This document shows, piece by piece, positions 46,991 through 60,004 of a stretch of DNA of 63,059 nt. The stretch comes from Gnetum montanum. Its lineage: Eukaryota; Streptophyta; Gnetopsida; Gnetales; Gnetaceae. Both the position numbers and the translations under genes were made by a program. The notes beneath the pieces were generated by a model. It was not told where the DNA came from, did no database searches, and saw only the letters and a program-made list of their open reading frames with translations. The stretch lies in assembly GCA_015680685.1 (NCBI GenBank), contig MNCI01009660.1, positions 5,067-68,125 on the forward strand, given 5' to 3'. The stretch's first letter is position 1. Every line of letters starts with the position of its first letter.

Positions 46991-49900
46991 TTTGATATTA
47001 TTATGGTGGATTTGAGAAGTTTTTCCAATGCTAGATAGTGATCTTTGGAAGTTGATATGAGATCAAAGAGAGAGAGAGAGAGAGAGAGATTTGTTCCCTT
47101 TGATTTTATTACAGCTATAATTTGATGCAAAGTTTTGATTCTAGGGGTTACATCGTAGGCAATTGGTGTAGGAGGAACATTGTCTAATGTAGAAGAAGCT
47201 GATGTAGTAATAGGAATAGGAGGAGTTTCATTTGATGCATTCCAAAATGAGACCTTTTTTTGATATATAAGTTGCTTGTTTGCCTATTCCTTCTCTTTTT
47301 CTTTATCATTGACCATTGCATCCTTTTGGGCCTAGGTAAGGATCCTAATGGGAAATGTAGGAGTGGGAAGTAGAGGAGGCTCTTGTGCCTTAGGTGGAGA
47401 GAAAAGGCTAGATGGAGAAGGTATGACATAAGGTAAAATAGGAGGATAATCAATGGGTCAAGATGATATAGACAAAGATAAGTTTTTTTTTAGAGGAAAA
47501 TGGGGAGTAGCTAAAAGTAGGATTTGAGTGTGTAGAAGCTTCATTATAGTGCGGTGTCATGTCAAGAACCAATAGAGCTCTACACATGTTCTAAGAAGTG
47601 GGTGCATTAGAATCATTTCAAGGGAGGTTAACTACAAAGGACCTTTTGGGCCTTGATGAATTTACATTAGTGGATGGGATAGAATCATATTATGATGAGT
47701 CCACTTAAAAAAAAAGGATTTTTTGGGTTAGTTACCTTTGGGTTCCATGTGGAAAGGAAAGGTCCTCCTTTAATGAGTGTTTAATGGACCTTAGAAGATC
47801 TGCATGTTCTAATTTCCCAGTTGCATTGGCATGTTGAAAATAATATTTCCCTTCACCAAAACTTGGAAGTCATCTTTAAGTGTGTTACAACCATCAGTAT
47901 CATGCCTCACAACTTTATGATAATAACAATACTTGTTAGGATTGTATAGCTTTGGGAAAAGTGTATTTGCTTCCACCTATGGGAAAGGATCAATGACTAA
48001 AGTTTAGATCCTTTTGAATCATGTCCTTTTTTGCTTTGAGACTTGTTTTGGGGCAATGTTTCTATCTTTTAGGAACATTTTGTAGAGCTATATGTAAGTC
48101 ATTGGGAACTTGTGATATTTGGATCTATCTTTGGATGGTATCCTTTATTCTCCATTAGATGAATTTTATCCATCATCATTAGACTTCCATTGCCATCATT
48201 GTTTGATGATGAACTTACTAAGAAATAGTTCATCAATGTTACCATTTATCATACCTTGTTGAAGGTTTTATTCTTATTTTATATCTTTTTCATCTTGTTA
48301 CCAAAATTAACTCATTTTATATTGTTGTGTTGAGTGGCCACCTTCTAAATGTGATTCGTAGAAGTGATGGCATCATGGAGAATAAGTAGCCTAGGGTGTA
48401 CTAGCTTGTCTTTGATATAATCATTAACAACTTCCTAAAAAATGTCCAATAGTTGATCATTAGGTAAGGGATGGATAAGCTCCATTATTACTAATGCTCA
48501 TTGAGAGATGAAAAAAGAAATGGATTTAATGGATGCTTGCTTGATGGCCAATAGTTTCTATAATATGTCATCCTTGTTGATATTGTATTTGAACCTTTAT
48601 ATGAAGGATGTGAAGAGGTACTCTAAGGAGGTAATGAATCCATGAGGAATGGATCCATATCATCCAAGTGCTTTTCTAGTTAGAGAGTTGGAAAAGCTAG
48701 TGTGAGGATAGTTAGTCAACAACATGCATTCAATATGAAAGGTGATGCCATGATTTGTGGGATTAGACTCATAATTATTCTTGGTGAATTTTGGAAAGAA
48801 AACCACTTTGGAAATGTGGGTGGGTGGGATCAATTGGCTAATGAGGTTAATAAGAAAATGGATAGTAGAAATAATAAAATTACCTCCACTTAGTGTTGTT
48901 GCCTTATATGTGTGATCCTAATTATCTTACAACCTAGACAATAAATCTTGGAATAAGAACATTAATTCAAGTGAAACATAAGGGATGCTTGGTATGGTAC
49001 AATTATTTAGGATGAGGTTATGAATAGGAAAAGTTAGCTAAGGAGGTACAATAGTGGACATGAAGATAGACTATAAGATATTGTATAGAGGCATATGCTA
49101 GAAAGATGGGAGAAAAGGCAATGAAACTTGTAGCTATTGGACTTGTGATGTTAAGGATAATGATTAAAGAACACTCAAAAATGGATTTGGATTTTGAGCC
49201 TATGTAAGAGACATTGGGTTTAGAGTGGATATGTTTGAAAATAGGCTATATGCAGGTGGCTAGATAATTGTTGGTGGGGTGATAACAACTAGAGTAGTGG
49301 ACATAGATATAACAGGGCCATTTGTTTAAAAAAACATGCATAGAGAATGGATTAGTGGATTTGATGAGATTAACATGCTGTAGGATTGATATCTATGGTT
49401 GCATGACATGCTAAGGGAAGAGTTTTATAAGTAACAATGTATGAAAATTCTCATCCTTATCATTATCATGAATGTTGATGCCACCACTATTATTGCATTG
49501 GTTCTAGAACTAATAATTTCTAGTGTTGAAGTTAATATTGGTATGTCTAATTAGGTGATCCATCATAGCCTATTTTTACTAGATCCCAGCACAATAAAGG
49601 CTCTAAATTTTATCTTTGATGGTTAGGTACTTTACTAGATTGACTTGCTCAAAATGATTGAGCTTAATGGAATGGTTCAGGTTGGCCAAGAGTGCTTCCA
49701 AGCCATTAGTTATCTTATATGCTACTATATTCCTTATCTTATTTTCACAAAGAGCTATGTTTAGTTATTGCTTTGTGCATGTGATATTGTAAATGTATTA
49801 TGTCATGGATACTATGAGAACCTATGACTTCTATATCTCCATTAGTTTACAAATTTGGAAGTTTTGTGAGGATTCAGATCTTTGGCCAGACATAGTATTA
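46991..49900 (-). pseudogene. Gag polyprotein of old Tat-like element H
   Basis: The gag core on the minus strand at 48800-48450 reads FPKFTKNNYESNPTNH, FHIECMLLTNYPHTSFSNSL, TRKALG and FITSLEYLFTSFI, aligning with FTKYNGEGDPNAH...GKALDWY...TLEELLTQF of element A. The N-terminal side (about 49890 down) has MSGQRSESSQNFQICKLMEI and NGLEALLANLNHS, but is heavily broken. The nucleocapsid side (48000-47100) is low complexity. It contains an (AG)11 microsatellite at 47067-47088 that reads as Ser-Leu repeats. Same family role as A and E; dead. Confidence 0.62.
47067..47088. repeat. (AG)11 microsatellite
   Basis: Uninterrupted AG repeat inside the gag remnant of element H. Confidence 0.95.
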
Positions 49901-51229
49901 ATCAGTATCTCCTACACACACCTAGAAATAAGGATAAAGAAAATGGAAAAATAAAACTAAGTAAAGTAACAAAAGTATAAAAATAATCTAAATACTAAAA
50001 AGGACCTTAAGTGGCTAGGTAAAAAGTTCAAGACACTAGAATACCTAATGGTTCTTCATCTAATGCTAAAAATATTTTTGTGAAATTTTTTTTTTACAAC
50101 CTTACAAGAAAACCTCCATGAATTAGGTGTTAAATATCTAACTCATAACAATAAAGAGTCTTTAGATTAATATATTCCTAATGATTATGATATGATGGGT
50201 CATGAACGTCCAATTAAATATGGACTTAGCCTCCTATCCATGAACTAGATACAATAGGAGAATGATGAGAATCAATAAGTCTATGTATAGAATTAATAAT
50301 GTCAAATTGATGTAAATAAAAACTATGAGAACTATGCTTATGATGACTTGGAATAAAATATAAATGACAAAGAGAAAAATTAATATGAGGGAAAAAGGTT
50401 TTGGTATTTTCTTCCTAATAACCAATATACTTTATTAATAAAGTGTAAAGTATGTCTCATATGGTGGTTCAAAACTATAAAAAGTGATAAAAAATTATGA
50501 GAGGTAAAAATATTAATTTAGGCTTAATTTATGAGTAAATTAAAGGTTTTTATGATGAAATTTAATCTTTAGTAGGTGTAGATATGAATGGAAAATCTTC
50601 AAATGTTCTATATAATTGATTTGAGGTTAAAATAGGGCTATTTTGGTGAACTATGTAGCAAGTGATGTTGGAGCTAAAAAAAAAAACTCACTCTAGTATA
50701 GATGATGTGAATATTATCTAAGTAATGCTAAGTGCAATGCGGATGCTAGAATTACTTGTATAAAACTGAGTGAGAAACCTTGGCATCATGTTCAACTAAA
50801 GAATGGATAAATATTATGGGGGCTAGGTGAAGCATGGTTATCTTACAAAAAATGTTTGGAAATGAACATCTAAATTAGCAAAAATATGTACAACCAAATA
50901 TCCAACCATCAAACATATTAAAACCAAGAATTACCAACTCCAACCATTATCTTAAACAAAGAGGCTAGCATGCATCACATTAAGTGTCAAATGTGTGTAA
51001 GTTGTCCTGTGTGCTTTATCAAATTCCAAAACCAAAATGTATATAAATCAAATATCAAACTACCATGCACGTGGATTGAGTATTAGTTTGAAACTAAATG
51101 TGAATCATCTCCAAGAAGCACTTCATATATTTCCAAAATATACTAGTGCTAGAGGTGTCTACCAAGACTTACCTCTAACATTCTCAACAAATCAAACAAA
51201 AAGGACTAATGAGCTATCGAATCATCCTC
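49901..51229. other. AT-rich DNA upstream of gag of element H, unassigned
   Basis: This is the expected place of the leader and 5' LTR of H. No ends, TATA box or primer site could be identified. Confidence 0.35.
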
Positions 51230-53908
51230 TCATGTAAGATGTTTCCTATAACAAAAGCGAAGATGATGAATCTCATTAGGGATTAATCACTAAAAATCTC
51301 CAAGGATCCCATCTCCAACTAGCCATATACAATTAGTGCTAGCTCCAACATCTAATGATTCAATAAACATACAAACATGGCAAACCAAATTAATGATGGA
51401 GGGTAGCAACATAACCAAGAAGAATTCATATCATGAAGGAAAATCAAATAATACAAGGGATCCTCATAAAGGACATCAATTCAAGAATGATATATCACCA
51501 TCAAGCTCAAAATAATCCCATGAAACCAAAGTACTGATAGAAAACCAAATCCAATAGCCAAAGAGATCTTAAGTATCCAATAGAATTTTCCAATGATACA
51601 AACTAATCCAAAAAGGGAAAACCATGCCAAATATTTCAAAAAAATTGATTAATCCACATCAATAAGAATACTAGAATCTCCAACACCCAAGAACCACATA
51701 AGGGTCAATGCTTCAACCATGAAATGGTCATTTATCCAAGTAAGGTATTTCAAAACATAGAAAATCAATGAGAGGATTAACAAAATCATGATGTGGAAGA
51801 ATGCATACAATAAGGACCTAAGAGAAAAAAAAGGACAAGATCAAGTTTTCAATTTAACTAATAGAGAACACCACAATTTGATAAAGGTTTAATCTAATCA
51901 ATATTTAGTCTTGTAAAGGAAAATACCCAATGTTTAAAGAACTATAATAAAATAAATTGAATTTAACAAAGGTGGAATATTCGACATGGTTTTAAGTAGC
52001 TTTGGAGTTAAGAAAGCCAATTTTTAGGCTAAATTGAAGGATAAAACTTTAGAAGAAATAATTTTATTGTTGTTTTGAACTTGTAGGGAAGATATTTAGA
52101 AAAACAAGAGATGTTCATGAGGAGACATCTATATGCTAGAGGAGACATCTATAGTAGGGTAGAGACATCTTGGTTTACATAGAGATATCTATAAGAATAT
52201 TTCTATAGGTAAGAAGAGATGTCTACATTTGGCAAGAAATGTCTTTGGAAAGATAGATATGTCTCTGGTAGGGTAGAGATGTCTCTAGGTTAGGGGAGAC
52301 ATCTCCACTAGGAAGGAGACATCTTGTCCAAGGTAGTGATGTATTTTTGAGTGACTTGGCTTGTAGGAAAGGCATCTTTCTAGGATTAAAGATATCTAGT
52401 ATGAGTAGGAAAAGGTTAAAATTTAGCTAGGATAAAACCAAATCAATGGAAAGTGACAAGGGAATAGTAGGTAAGGATCCAACAATCTAAGGACAAGAAT
52501 TGGTAAAGAGAAAGAACAATCCATTGGTAGAATTGATGTGGAAAAGTCAAATTGATGAAAATATAAGCTAGGAAATCTCATAATACAAGTAATCACACCC
52601 ACATGAATAAGATAAAAATATAAATGATGGAATAAGAATTCGATCAAATCATTACAACATCTATGGAACCTAGATATGAATTAATAGGAGCTTAGGATTG
52701 ATAAAGAAGAAAATAGGTCTAGGCAAGATATAAAAAATTAATGAAAATCCCTAGATTCCAAACTATTATTCAAATGAAACCAAACCAAAAACTCTCTATA
52801 GATCCAAGATAATACCAAACCAAAATTATAGTAACATTAATCCCAAAACTAACACTTGCACATAATAAAAGCTTAACATATGACAATACTTGATCCCAAA
52901 AAATTGTTGGTGGTAATTCTTATAAAATCCATACCAAAAATTAATTGAAAGAACATTACCATAAATCACAAATTACACATACATCAAATCTTCCAGATAA
53001 CTTTTCAAAGTAATTAGAACAATACTTGATAGCCCACAAACAACATCATAATAATATAGAACTTAATATCATTAAATCCATTCTACAAATGTGCCAAAAC
53101 TTGGAAAAGTAAATGGAAAAGAAGCCAATATTACTTAGCTCCAAATCTACACAAAAAAAATCTACAAGAGAAGAGAGAAACACAACAAAGATTTAATGGA
53201 GAGCACAACTAATTTGAATTCCACCAACATATCCACAAGCTTAAATCTTCTATAGAAACTCTCCATCGTGATCCAAACTCATCAAGATGTATGAAATGAA
53301 ACAGGCATGGGATTTTTAATGGAAGATTAATAAAAAGCATGAAATGAAAGAAGATAGCCAACTACCAAATTAAGTATTAAATTAAAAGATTATTACCATT
53401 AATCCTTTTCACTATACATGTAACCTCCTCTATTCTCATGTAACATCCAGACACTAAAATAATTAATACTGCATATGCTAAAACATGATTCCAAAAATAT
53501 CTCATAAATCTCATAAAAAGAAATTAAAAATAAAAATAATTAAATTAAATATAACTTAATTGATACGAACATAACATAAAAAAGTCATAGAGTATATTCT
53601 AGGAATATCAAGAAAATCGTAGATCATCAACCATGCCATGCTTATAATCAAACCTATCATGAAATCTTGCCACATTCAAAAATAGGATTAGGTTACATGC
53701 ATCTCATAGTGCATCAACATGAAATACCAAAAGATACATGATACATTAATACAAACATGCATCTTATAGCTCATCAACATGAAATACTATGCACTCAATC
53801 ATAAAATATATCAAATTGATAATGTGCATGAGACACACCTAGGCACAAGCAACATAATATCAACAAGGATCATATGTACCAAGAATACTAGAAATACAAG
53901 ATGTTACA
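51230..53908 (-). repeat. Chromovirus-type LTR copy J1
   Basis: Minus strand starts TGTAACATCTTG at 53908, like the TGTAACA starts of chromovirus LTRs. 51270-53450 aligns with 54630-56210 by phrases such as GATCCCATCTCCAACTAGCC (51306) against AATCCCATCTTCAACTAGCC (54668) and GGGATTTTTAATGGAAG against GGGGTTTTTATGGAAAA. A TATA-like box lies near 53310-53330. No primer site or tract adjoins it, so it may be a solo or truncated LTR. The left edge is approximate. Confidence 0.55.
52085..52345. repeat. Array of AGATGTCT/AGACATCT motifs in LTR J1
   Basis: About ten copies of GAGACATCT or its reverse complement, some decayed, spaced about 20-35 bases in both orientations. Confidence 0.75.
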
Positions 53909-54589
53909 AATGTCAAACTTGGTGGACTTGCTTTTTGCTGATGCTACCTAGGTGATGTTGATGTTAGCATTATTCTCACTTAGTAATATTCAATTTCAAG
54001 CTCAGTCATGACCTTCCAAGCTACTTTTGAACTCATTGAATGTACCATTTAATTCCTTGGGAATGATGTTTATTTGCCATCGAAGAAATCATGAAGCCAA
54101 AACTTTGGTCAAAATGTTGGTTTTTATATGAGGAATAAATATTGTACTTGACACAAGGTTGGTGATGCTCATGATGATGCTGACATTGGCATCAACCTCA
54201 GCAATCCATTTGTAGAAAATTTTTTTTCTTTCATGGTCCATGAAATCTTGTCTAAAATGCTGAAAATCAATTCATTCCATGTTTTGATTAAAGTAGATCC
54301 ATCATGTTCAAAAGAGTTAAAATTAAGGCCTAGAAGTAAGTTTGATGATGGTGATGTAGAGGTATTACTTGAGGAATGAAATCAATGTCACCTATTAATA
54401 CTTAAAATTTTTCACCTTCAAAGTTATTGAGGTTGTTATAATCAATGTTCATATGTTGGGTTTCAACTTGGAATAATCTCTAGAAGCCCTTGGGAGTTAA
54501 AAATGTGCTTTGTAATGCTATTTTTGGGGATTTTTATGATGATAAAACTTGAATACAATAATATTATTATCATACTCATCTTGGTTACT
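53909..54589. other. Unassigned DNA between the two chromovirus LTR copies
   Basis: TTGATG- and GATGATG-rich text at 53930-54380, without a coherent frame. Possibly a worn internal piece of another element. Confidence 0.35.
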
Positions 54590-56552
54590 TGTGAACCAAA
54601 AAAGTGAATACAACACCTAGAGTAAGAACCACATCCTAGCAGGGATTGAATATAAAACATCTCTAAGAATCCCATCTTCAACTAGCCACACAAGTTAGTG
54701 ATAGCTTCTGATAATCAACAAACATTCATAAATTCAAAAAAGTATAAAGAAAATGTTAATAATAAAGGAAGATAACCAATAGTCAATAATTATAAATGAC
54801 CAAAGTCTTACAACAACCAACATTCATCTCCAATAATCCAACACAGCTTAGACCTATTGAACATTGTCAAATGATGTCTACAATTGTTGAAACATATCAA
54901 AATAAGCTTTAATGAGATGCTAGACTTAGAAATGATTAAAATAAAAGATCATGACCTCATCATGACCTATAATAGGTGACCATGACTTACTCATGACTCA
55001 TTATTTACTGAAGAATAGCACCAACAAAAACTAGTAAAATGACTTGAACATGACTTGAACATAAGATTTTGTAACTAGACCATGACTTGAACATGACATT
55101 TGGTTGGCTAGAAACCACTCTAAATGATTTAGAATGGCAAGAACAATGAAACAGGCTTAACCACAACTTCACCATGACTTATGGTGGCTAACCACAACCT
55201 AAGCATGAGTCATGACATCGTAAGTTTTCTTAAAAAAATGACTATAGTTGTCAAATAATGTTGAAGGATCAACCATGATCCATGGTGAAAGATCCCAACT
55301 TGAGCATGGCCCATGGTTCACACTGATAGTCTTACCAAAATGTGTGGTTAACTCATGATTCTGGTGAAAAATATAAAAACATGAGAAAGAAACATGAAGT
55401 GATCATCAAATGATTAACAATTGACAAGGGATGGCCAAGGCACCATAGGCATGACTCAAGAAACATAAACAGATCTCTAGACTAGAAGAAAAAGTGGAAT
55501 TAAAAGGATGATTTGATAAATAGTCCAAAACCTAGGTAAAATAGTCAAAACCCATAAAATGATAATGACTTGGGATTTAGCAAAATAGTAAAGACCCAAT
55601 TAGATTTATAACAAGACAGCCATAATGACATAAATATTTGAACCTAATATGCAATATCTAGACTAAAATAGTTGACTTGAATAATTCTTACAAATTCCTC
55701 TTTTCACAAAATTGACAAAAAAGGAATAAAATTACAGTAGATAGAGACAATGAAATGAACATAAAAATTAGGAAATACTACACATGCAAAGTATGACCTA
55801 ATCTAATCATAATTACATTTGGATCTAAAAGAAAACGACTATAACCCAATCCTTATTAATAAAGTAAGAATCTAAGAATTGAACAAATAGGAAAAAGTGT
55901 AAAGATAACTTCCTTAGAAAATAGAAGTATAAATTACAAGGAATACATGAACTTAGCCATGCATTCTTAATCAATCATGCACATAAACCAGCAAAGCTCC
56001 ATAACATCACCAGAAGCCTACAATCCACAACACTTCATTGTCCAAAAAAATGAATGCTAAAGTGCTATGTGTAAAAGGAGTGTGGGGTTTTTATGGAAAA
56101 CTACTGAAAAATCCAATGTAGCTATTCCTATCCTAGTATTTAAAAATATAATGTAAAATAAAGCAAACTAATACAAGCCTCTTATAGCTTATGTAACCTT
56201 CCATAAAAGCCATTAGCTATATTAAAAAACACATATGAAAAATAAATTAATTAATAAAAATAATATCATCTTCCTACAAAAATTGGTCTATGCCATCACA
56301 TGTATCACATGATCATACCATAGCCTTCATGATAATCCTTCCAACTCATACACTAGGTTAGTATATACTATCTAAAATGTAATTAAATAATACATGACAT
56401 TAAATATACAAGAGCATGAAACATAAATTTAAAAATCTAAAATAACTAATAAGCATAACTCAAAGGCATAGCATAGCATCCAAAGCATATACAGACATAA
56501 AGCACAAGGTAAATGTACTAATGTAAATATCAAAAAAATACATGTTGTTATA
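54590..56552 (-). repeat. 3' LTR of chromovirus J (copy J2)
   Basis: Minus strand starts TATAACAACATG at 56552 (TG worn to TA), directly after the purine tract 56553-56563. A TATA-like box CCATAAAAACCCCAC lies near 56085-56100. It is homologous to 51270-53908. A CATGACTT motif array sits at 54940-55330. The left edge is uncertain. Confidence 0.55.
54940..55330. repeat. Array of CATGACTT-type motifs in LTR J2
   Basis: Many copies of CATGACTTGAACATGACTT and shorter CATGACY, plus CCATGATCCATGG-like palindromes, at irregular spacing. Confidence 0.65.
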
Positions 56553-56563
56553 TCTTTCCAACC
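56553..56563 (-). other. Polypurine tract of chromovirus J
   Basis: The minus strand reads GGTTGGAAAGA, next to the LTR start. Confidence 0.5.
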
Positions 56564-57130
56564 TTAAAAATATTCCATGTAAAGGATATCAAGATGGGAT
56601 GAATGCATAATGAACTCAAGCTTCCAAGTTAATTATTGGGAACTATGTTAGCTCCATAAGACACTGTTGAAACTATCTTGCTATGTAACTCCAACTCCAT
56701 TTGGTTCACAATCCTAAAATGATGCTTCACATATGAAGAATTAGTTTGAGGTGATACAATAGCTCAATCAAAAACATAATTTTCATTAGAAACATGCTTC
56801 TAAAATATGAATATATGAAGAACATCATGCATGCTTGAGAGCTATGTAGACAAACTCACATAATATGTTACCTCTCCTATGTACTAAAGAAGTTTGAAAA
56901 ATTGAATATAATGAGGTGTAAGCTTGCCTTTCCAATTGAAATAGATCAAGTGCTTCAGTGGAAAGACATGAATGAATACATTATCATCAACCATGAACTT
57001 GAAAGGTTTTCTACTACAATTTATGTAGATAACATAATGAGCTTGAGCTTTTCTAAGATTCTCTCAAATCACCTTAATATGATTTGTTGGGTATAAAACT
57101 ATATTTGAAATAATTTTCTACCTATTCTTG
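56564..57130 (-). pseudogene. Integrase C-terminal domain and chromodomain-like tail of J
   Basis: Minus-strand text KPFKFMVDDNVFIHVFPLKH (57000), FNWKGKLTPHYIQFFKLL, YIGEVTYYVSLS and SSMHDVLHIFIF (56830) matches the chromovirus integrase tail (usual text GDxVFLKVSP, GKLSPRYIGPF, HxVFHVSxL). It is followed by FRIVNQMELELHSKIVSTV (56720), resembling the start of the chromodomain that reads histone marks and steers insertion. A stop follows near 56640. Dead copy. Confidence 0.75.
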
Positions 57131-57960
57131 ATCATATTCCAACACAATAGCATTATGCAAGATATACTATATAAAACCTCATACATTGCTATCTTTAGAC
57201 TAATGTTGTAGTTTTTATTCTAGGAAAATTTAGCCAATAGTAATAAAGTATCCCAACTATCCAAAAACTACAAGGCACAAGACCAAAGTATGTCATTCAA
57301 AACCTAGTTGACTCATTCAAAACCTTGTTCATCTATGGAGGATACGCTAAGCTTAAATTTATCATAGTACCCAAGCAATCCATGAATGCTCACCAAAATA
57401 GAGAACTACATTTGGCATCACGATTAAAGATAATTTTGATAGGAATGTCATGCAATCAAATAATCTTAGAGATGAATAACTATGTAATATCCTTTGCACT
57501 AGATGTAGTCTTCATGGTAAGAAGATGAGTGGACTTGGTTAATAAGTTAAAAACAATAAGGATGAAATTTTTTTCATTTCTAGCATAGGACATTTTAGTA
57601 TTGAAGTTCATACCAATCATCTTCCAGTTCTACTTTGGAATAGTATGTGGGTATAAGTAGCTACCTAGTTATTGATGCTCAAGCTTAACCTAGTAGTAGA
57701 TTAAGTACTTTGCCATGAATTCTCCAATATGCTTTTTCATGCTTTATCATGAGTACAATATATTTAGCAACTAATTGATCTTATATTTACTAAAACATAT
57801 TTGAAGCTTACTGAGCTTAGCTTCCTTTAACAAATACTTCCACAAGGTTTTAGCTACATATTATTAATCATTATGATAAAGTAATCCAAGTTCATCTACC
57901 GAAAATGATAAGCCATTGAATTGCTTAAGATACTCATACCAAGAATCGTATTGCCACTGT
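57131..57960 (-). pseudogene. Integrase zinc finger and core of chromovirus J
   Basis: Minus strand: core start MIGMNFNTKMS (57620) and ILIVFNLLTKSTHL (57560) correspond to TMDFVVGLP and VIVDRLTKSAHF; the first catalytic Asp is Asn. IPIKIIFNRDAKCSSLFW (57450) corresponds to the SDRDxRFTSxFW block, and LGTMINLSLAYPP (57350) to the segment near the catalytic Glu. A worn zinc-finger region lies at 57650-57950. Frame changes and stops throughout. Confidence 0.78.
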
Positions 57961-58560
57961 AATGAAATCACATATAAAAATTCTATCTAAATTACCAAGC
58001 TATGAAGCTTATCAACCACTCGAATTAAGGAATCTCCAACAATGTTGATTTTTGCAATCTAATACAAAATAGTAAATTCAAAATCATTTAATGATTTAAA
58101 TAAAAATTTCTAACATAGGTTTGACTATGGATGATTCATCAAGTAAACAATCCTTTTTGATTAGTTCAAATCATTAAGATCTTTCTAAACAAATAGTGAT
58201 GCCAAGCCGTTAAGGCAAACATCATCAGTCTTAGCTCAAGGTCATGAGTGGAATAACATGTCTCATGAGGCATTAGCTATTTTAAAGCCTACTCTACTAC
58301 TTTTCCCTCTTGTATGAGGACACACCTATAACATTCACTTAACACATCCATGAAAACATTTCATGGTTTATCCATTGTAGGTGAAATCAATATAGGAGTT
58401 GAAATTAGTCTACTTTTTAGTTCATCAAAAGTAACCTAATATCCTAGATCTCATAAGAACCCAACATAATTCCACAATAGCTTTGTAAGAGGTGAGGAGA
58501 TGCAAGAGTGGTTCTCAACAAATCTTCTACAATAACCTACCAAACCAAGAAATCACAAAC
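57961..58560 (-). pseudogene. RNase H domain of chromovirus J
   Basis: Minus strand: DELKSRLISTPILISP (58440), FMDVLSECYRCVLIQEGKVV (58370; usual text YTDAS...GCVLMQ), MPHETCYSTHDLELRLMMFA (58260) and FTILYxIAKINIVGDSL (58070). The order and wording are those of gypsy RNase H; the first catalytic Asp is still D in FMD. A frame change lies near 58170. Confidence 0.8.
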
Positions 58561-59330
58561 CTCTTCAACATCTTTAGGGATAGTCTAATTCTAAATAAAT
58601 GATATCTAGTAGAATCCACTACTATACCAACCTTTAAAATTATATGTGCTAAAACTAAATCGCATCGCATAGTCCCAAAATGGAGACTTTAAAGATTAAA
58701 TGAATAAATAATGATACGAAGATCCTATAATGGTAAGTACACTAAGATGTCATTGATAAATGCAATGACAAAATAGTTTTGGTATGATCTCATCACATTG
58801 TTCATGAGATGCATGAACACATATAGAGTATTTATGAGTTTAAATGGCAAGACCATGTACTCATAATGTTAGTATCATATTTAAAACTTATCTTGGAAAC
58901 ATCCTCCTCTTTGATGTAAACTTGATGGTATTTCAACTTCATATGTATCTTTGTAAAAAAAAGAGCTCCTCTCAACTAATTAAACAAATTAGCAATGTAA
59001 TGCAAAGAATACTTATTATTGTCAAATGATTATACTATCGTGATTGATGCATAACATCATGCTATCATTCTTTGTCTAGACAAAGAGAAGATGAGCACCT
59101 TAATTAAACATACTCAGATGAATCAAATCCTTATCTAGTAGCTTTTGAATTTGAATATCAAATTTAACAAAATTAATAAGTAACATCTAATGTAGAACCT
59201 TGGAGATAGGTTCAACACTAGCTTTGAGAGAAATTTAAAACTCAACATCACTCCTTAGAGGTAAATCAAACAACTCTAAATGAAAGACATTTAAAAACTT
59301 ATAAAAAATTAGGAATTTGATTGATCCCTT
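58561..59330 (-). pseudogene. Reverse transcriptase of chromovirus J
   Basis: Minus strand: entry KASVEPISKVLH (59215), QIQKLLDKDLIHLSMFN (59135), GAHLLFV (59085), MPF-region YEYMVLPFKLINTLYVFMHL (58850), and catalytic text FVIAFINDILVYL (58770), where F-I-D-D has become F-I-N-D. This wording (FVVVFIDDILVYS in active copies) is that of chromoviruses and differs from both Tat and Athila RTs in the window. Confidence 0.85.
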
Positions 59331-59720
59331 ATCATAAAGAATATTTACTAATAGATACTACAAAATAGAAGTAACCCTACTATAGTAAGTAACAAAAATA
59401 CCTTGAAGAGACAAGGTTCAAATGAATCTTGTATGCTCTTGTATGCATGGTCATATGGACACCATCTTTTATCACCAAGGAAAGGGTCATATGATAATAA
59501 TCCAAGCTACCATGATAGTAGGACAACCAATTCATGATCAAGAAGACATCATATTCTACTAAACTTTTGATATGGATATTACTAATGCAAGAGACATCTT
59601 GAGTTACCAAGGATAGATTTCTATAAACTTGATCCATAGTAAGCCCACTATTACTAATTGTGCTAACAACAAGCCCTTGAATAAGAAATTTACTCTCAAA
59701 ATCCAAACATATAAATATAT
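59331..59720 (-). pseudogene. Aspartic protease of chromovirus J
   Basis: An open minus-strand stretch of 108 codons (59706-59380) reads DFESKFLIQGLVVSTISN, GLTMDQVYRNLSLVTQDV, IHIKSLVEYDVFLIMNWLSY and YHGSLDYYHMTLSL. It matches the chromovirus protease-to-RT text with the DFDVILGMDWLSxYHAxIDC motif. The active-site DSG would lie just upstream and is not seen. Confidence 0.78.
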
Positions 59721-60004
59721 TAAAATCAATAATTACTAAGTGGAACTAAGATCAAAGAGAGTCAAAATCACAAAACTTGAAATCATATCTCTAGCCTTAA
59801 TCACTCTATTAGAGTGAATATGAACTAGCTAGTTAGTTAAAGCATACATAAACACATGCACTCTAGCATAACCCTAATCACTTTCTAGGTTACTACCCTA
59901 TTGAGAACTACCATTGCTTAAATAATTAAGATAGTTGAAGCTCTTGTGACTTAAGTTAGTTTATATAATTCCTTTGGATGTATCCAATCTTTTTGCAAGC
60001 ATGG
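59721..60004 (-). pseudogene. Gag nucleocapsid end of chromovirus J, cut by element D
   Basis: Minus strand near 60000 reads CKKIGYIQRNY, a worn CxxCGKxGHxxxxC zinc knuckle, followed by Gln/Ser-rich text toward the protease. The rest of gag is replaced by element D starting at 60005. Confidence 0.55.

Noticed and set aside
47067-47088. AG repeat as a regulatory GAGA element
   Set aside because: It lies within a broken gag frame and has the look of an ordinary microsatellite.
52085-52345. CRISPR-like array of short repeats
   Set aside because: Repeats are 8-9 bases, in both orientations and irregularly spaced, in a plant LTR; no spacers or associated genes.
56161-56203. LTR edge at 56203 (minus TGGAAGGTTACATAAG) for chromovirus J
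   Set aside because: No purine tract adjoins it and homology with the J1 copy continues beyond it; 56552 next to GGTTGGAAAGA fits better.
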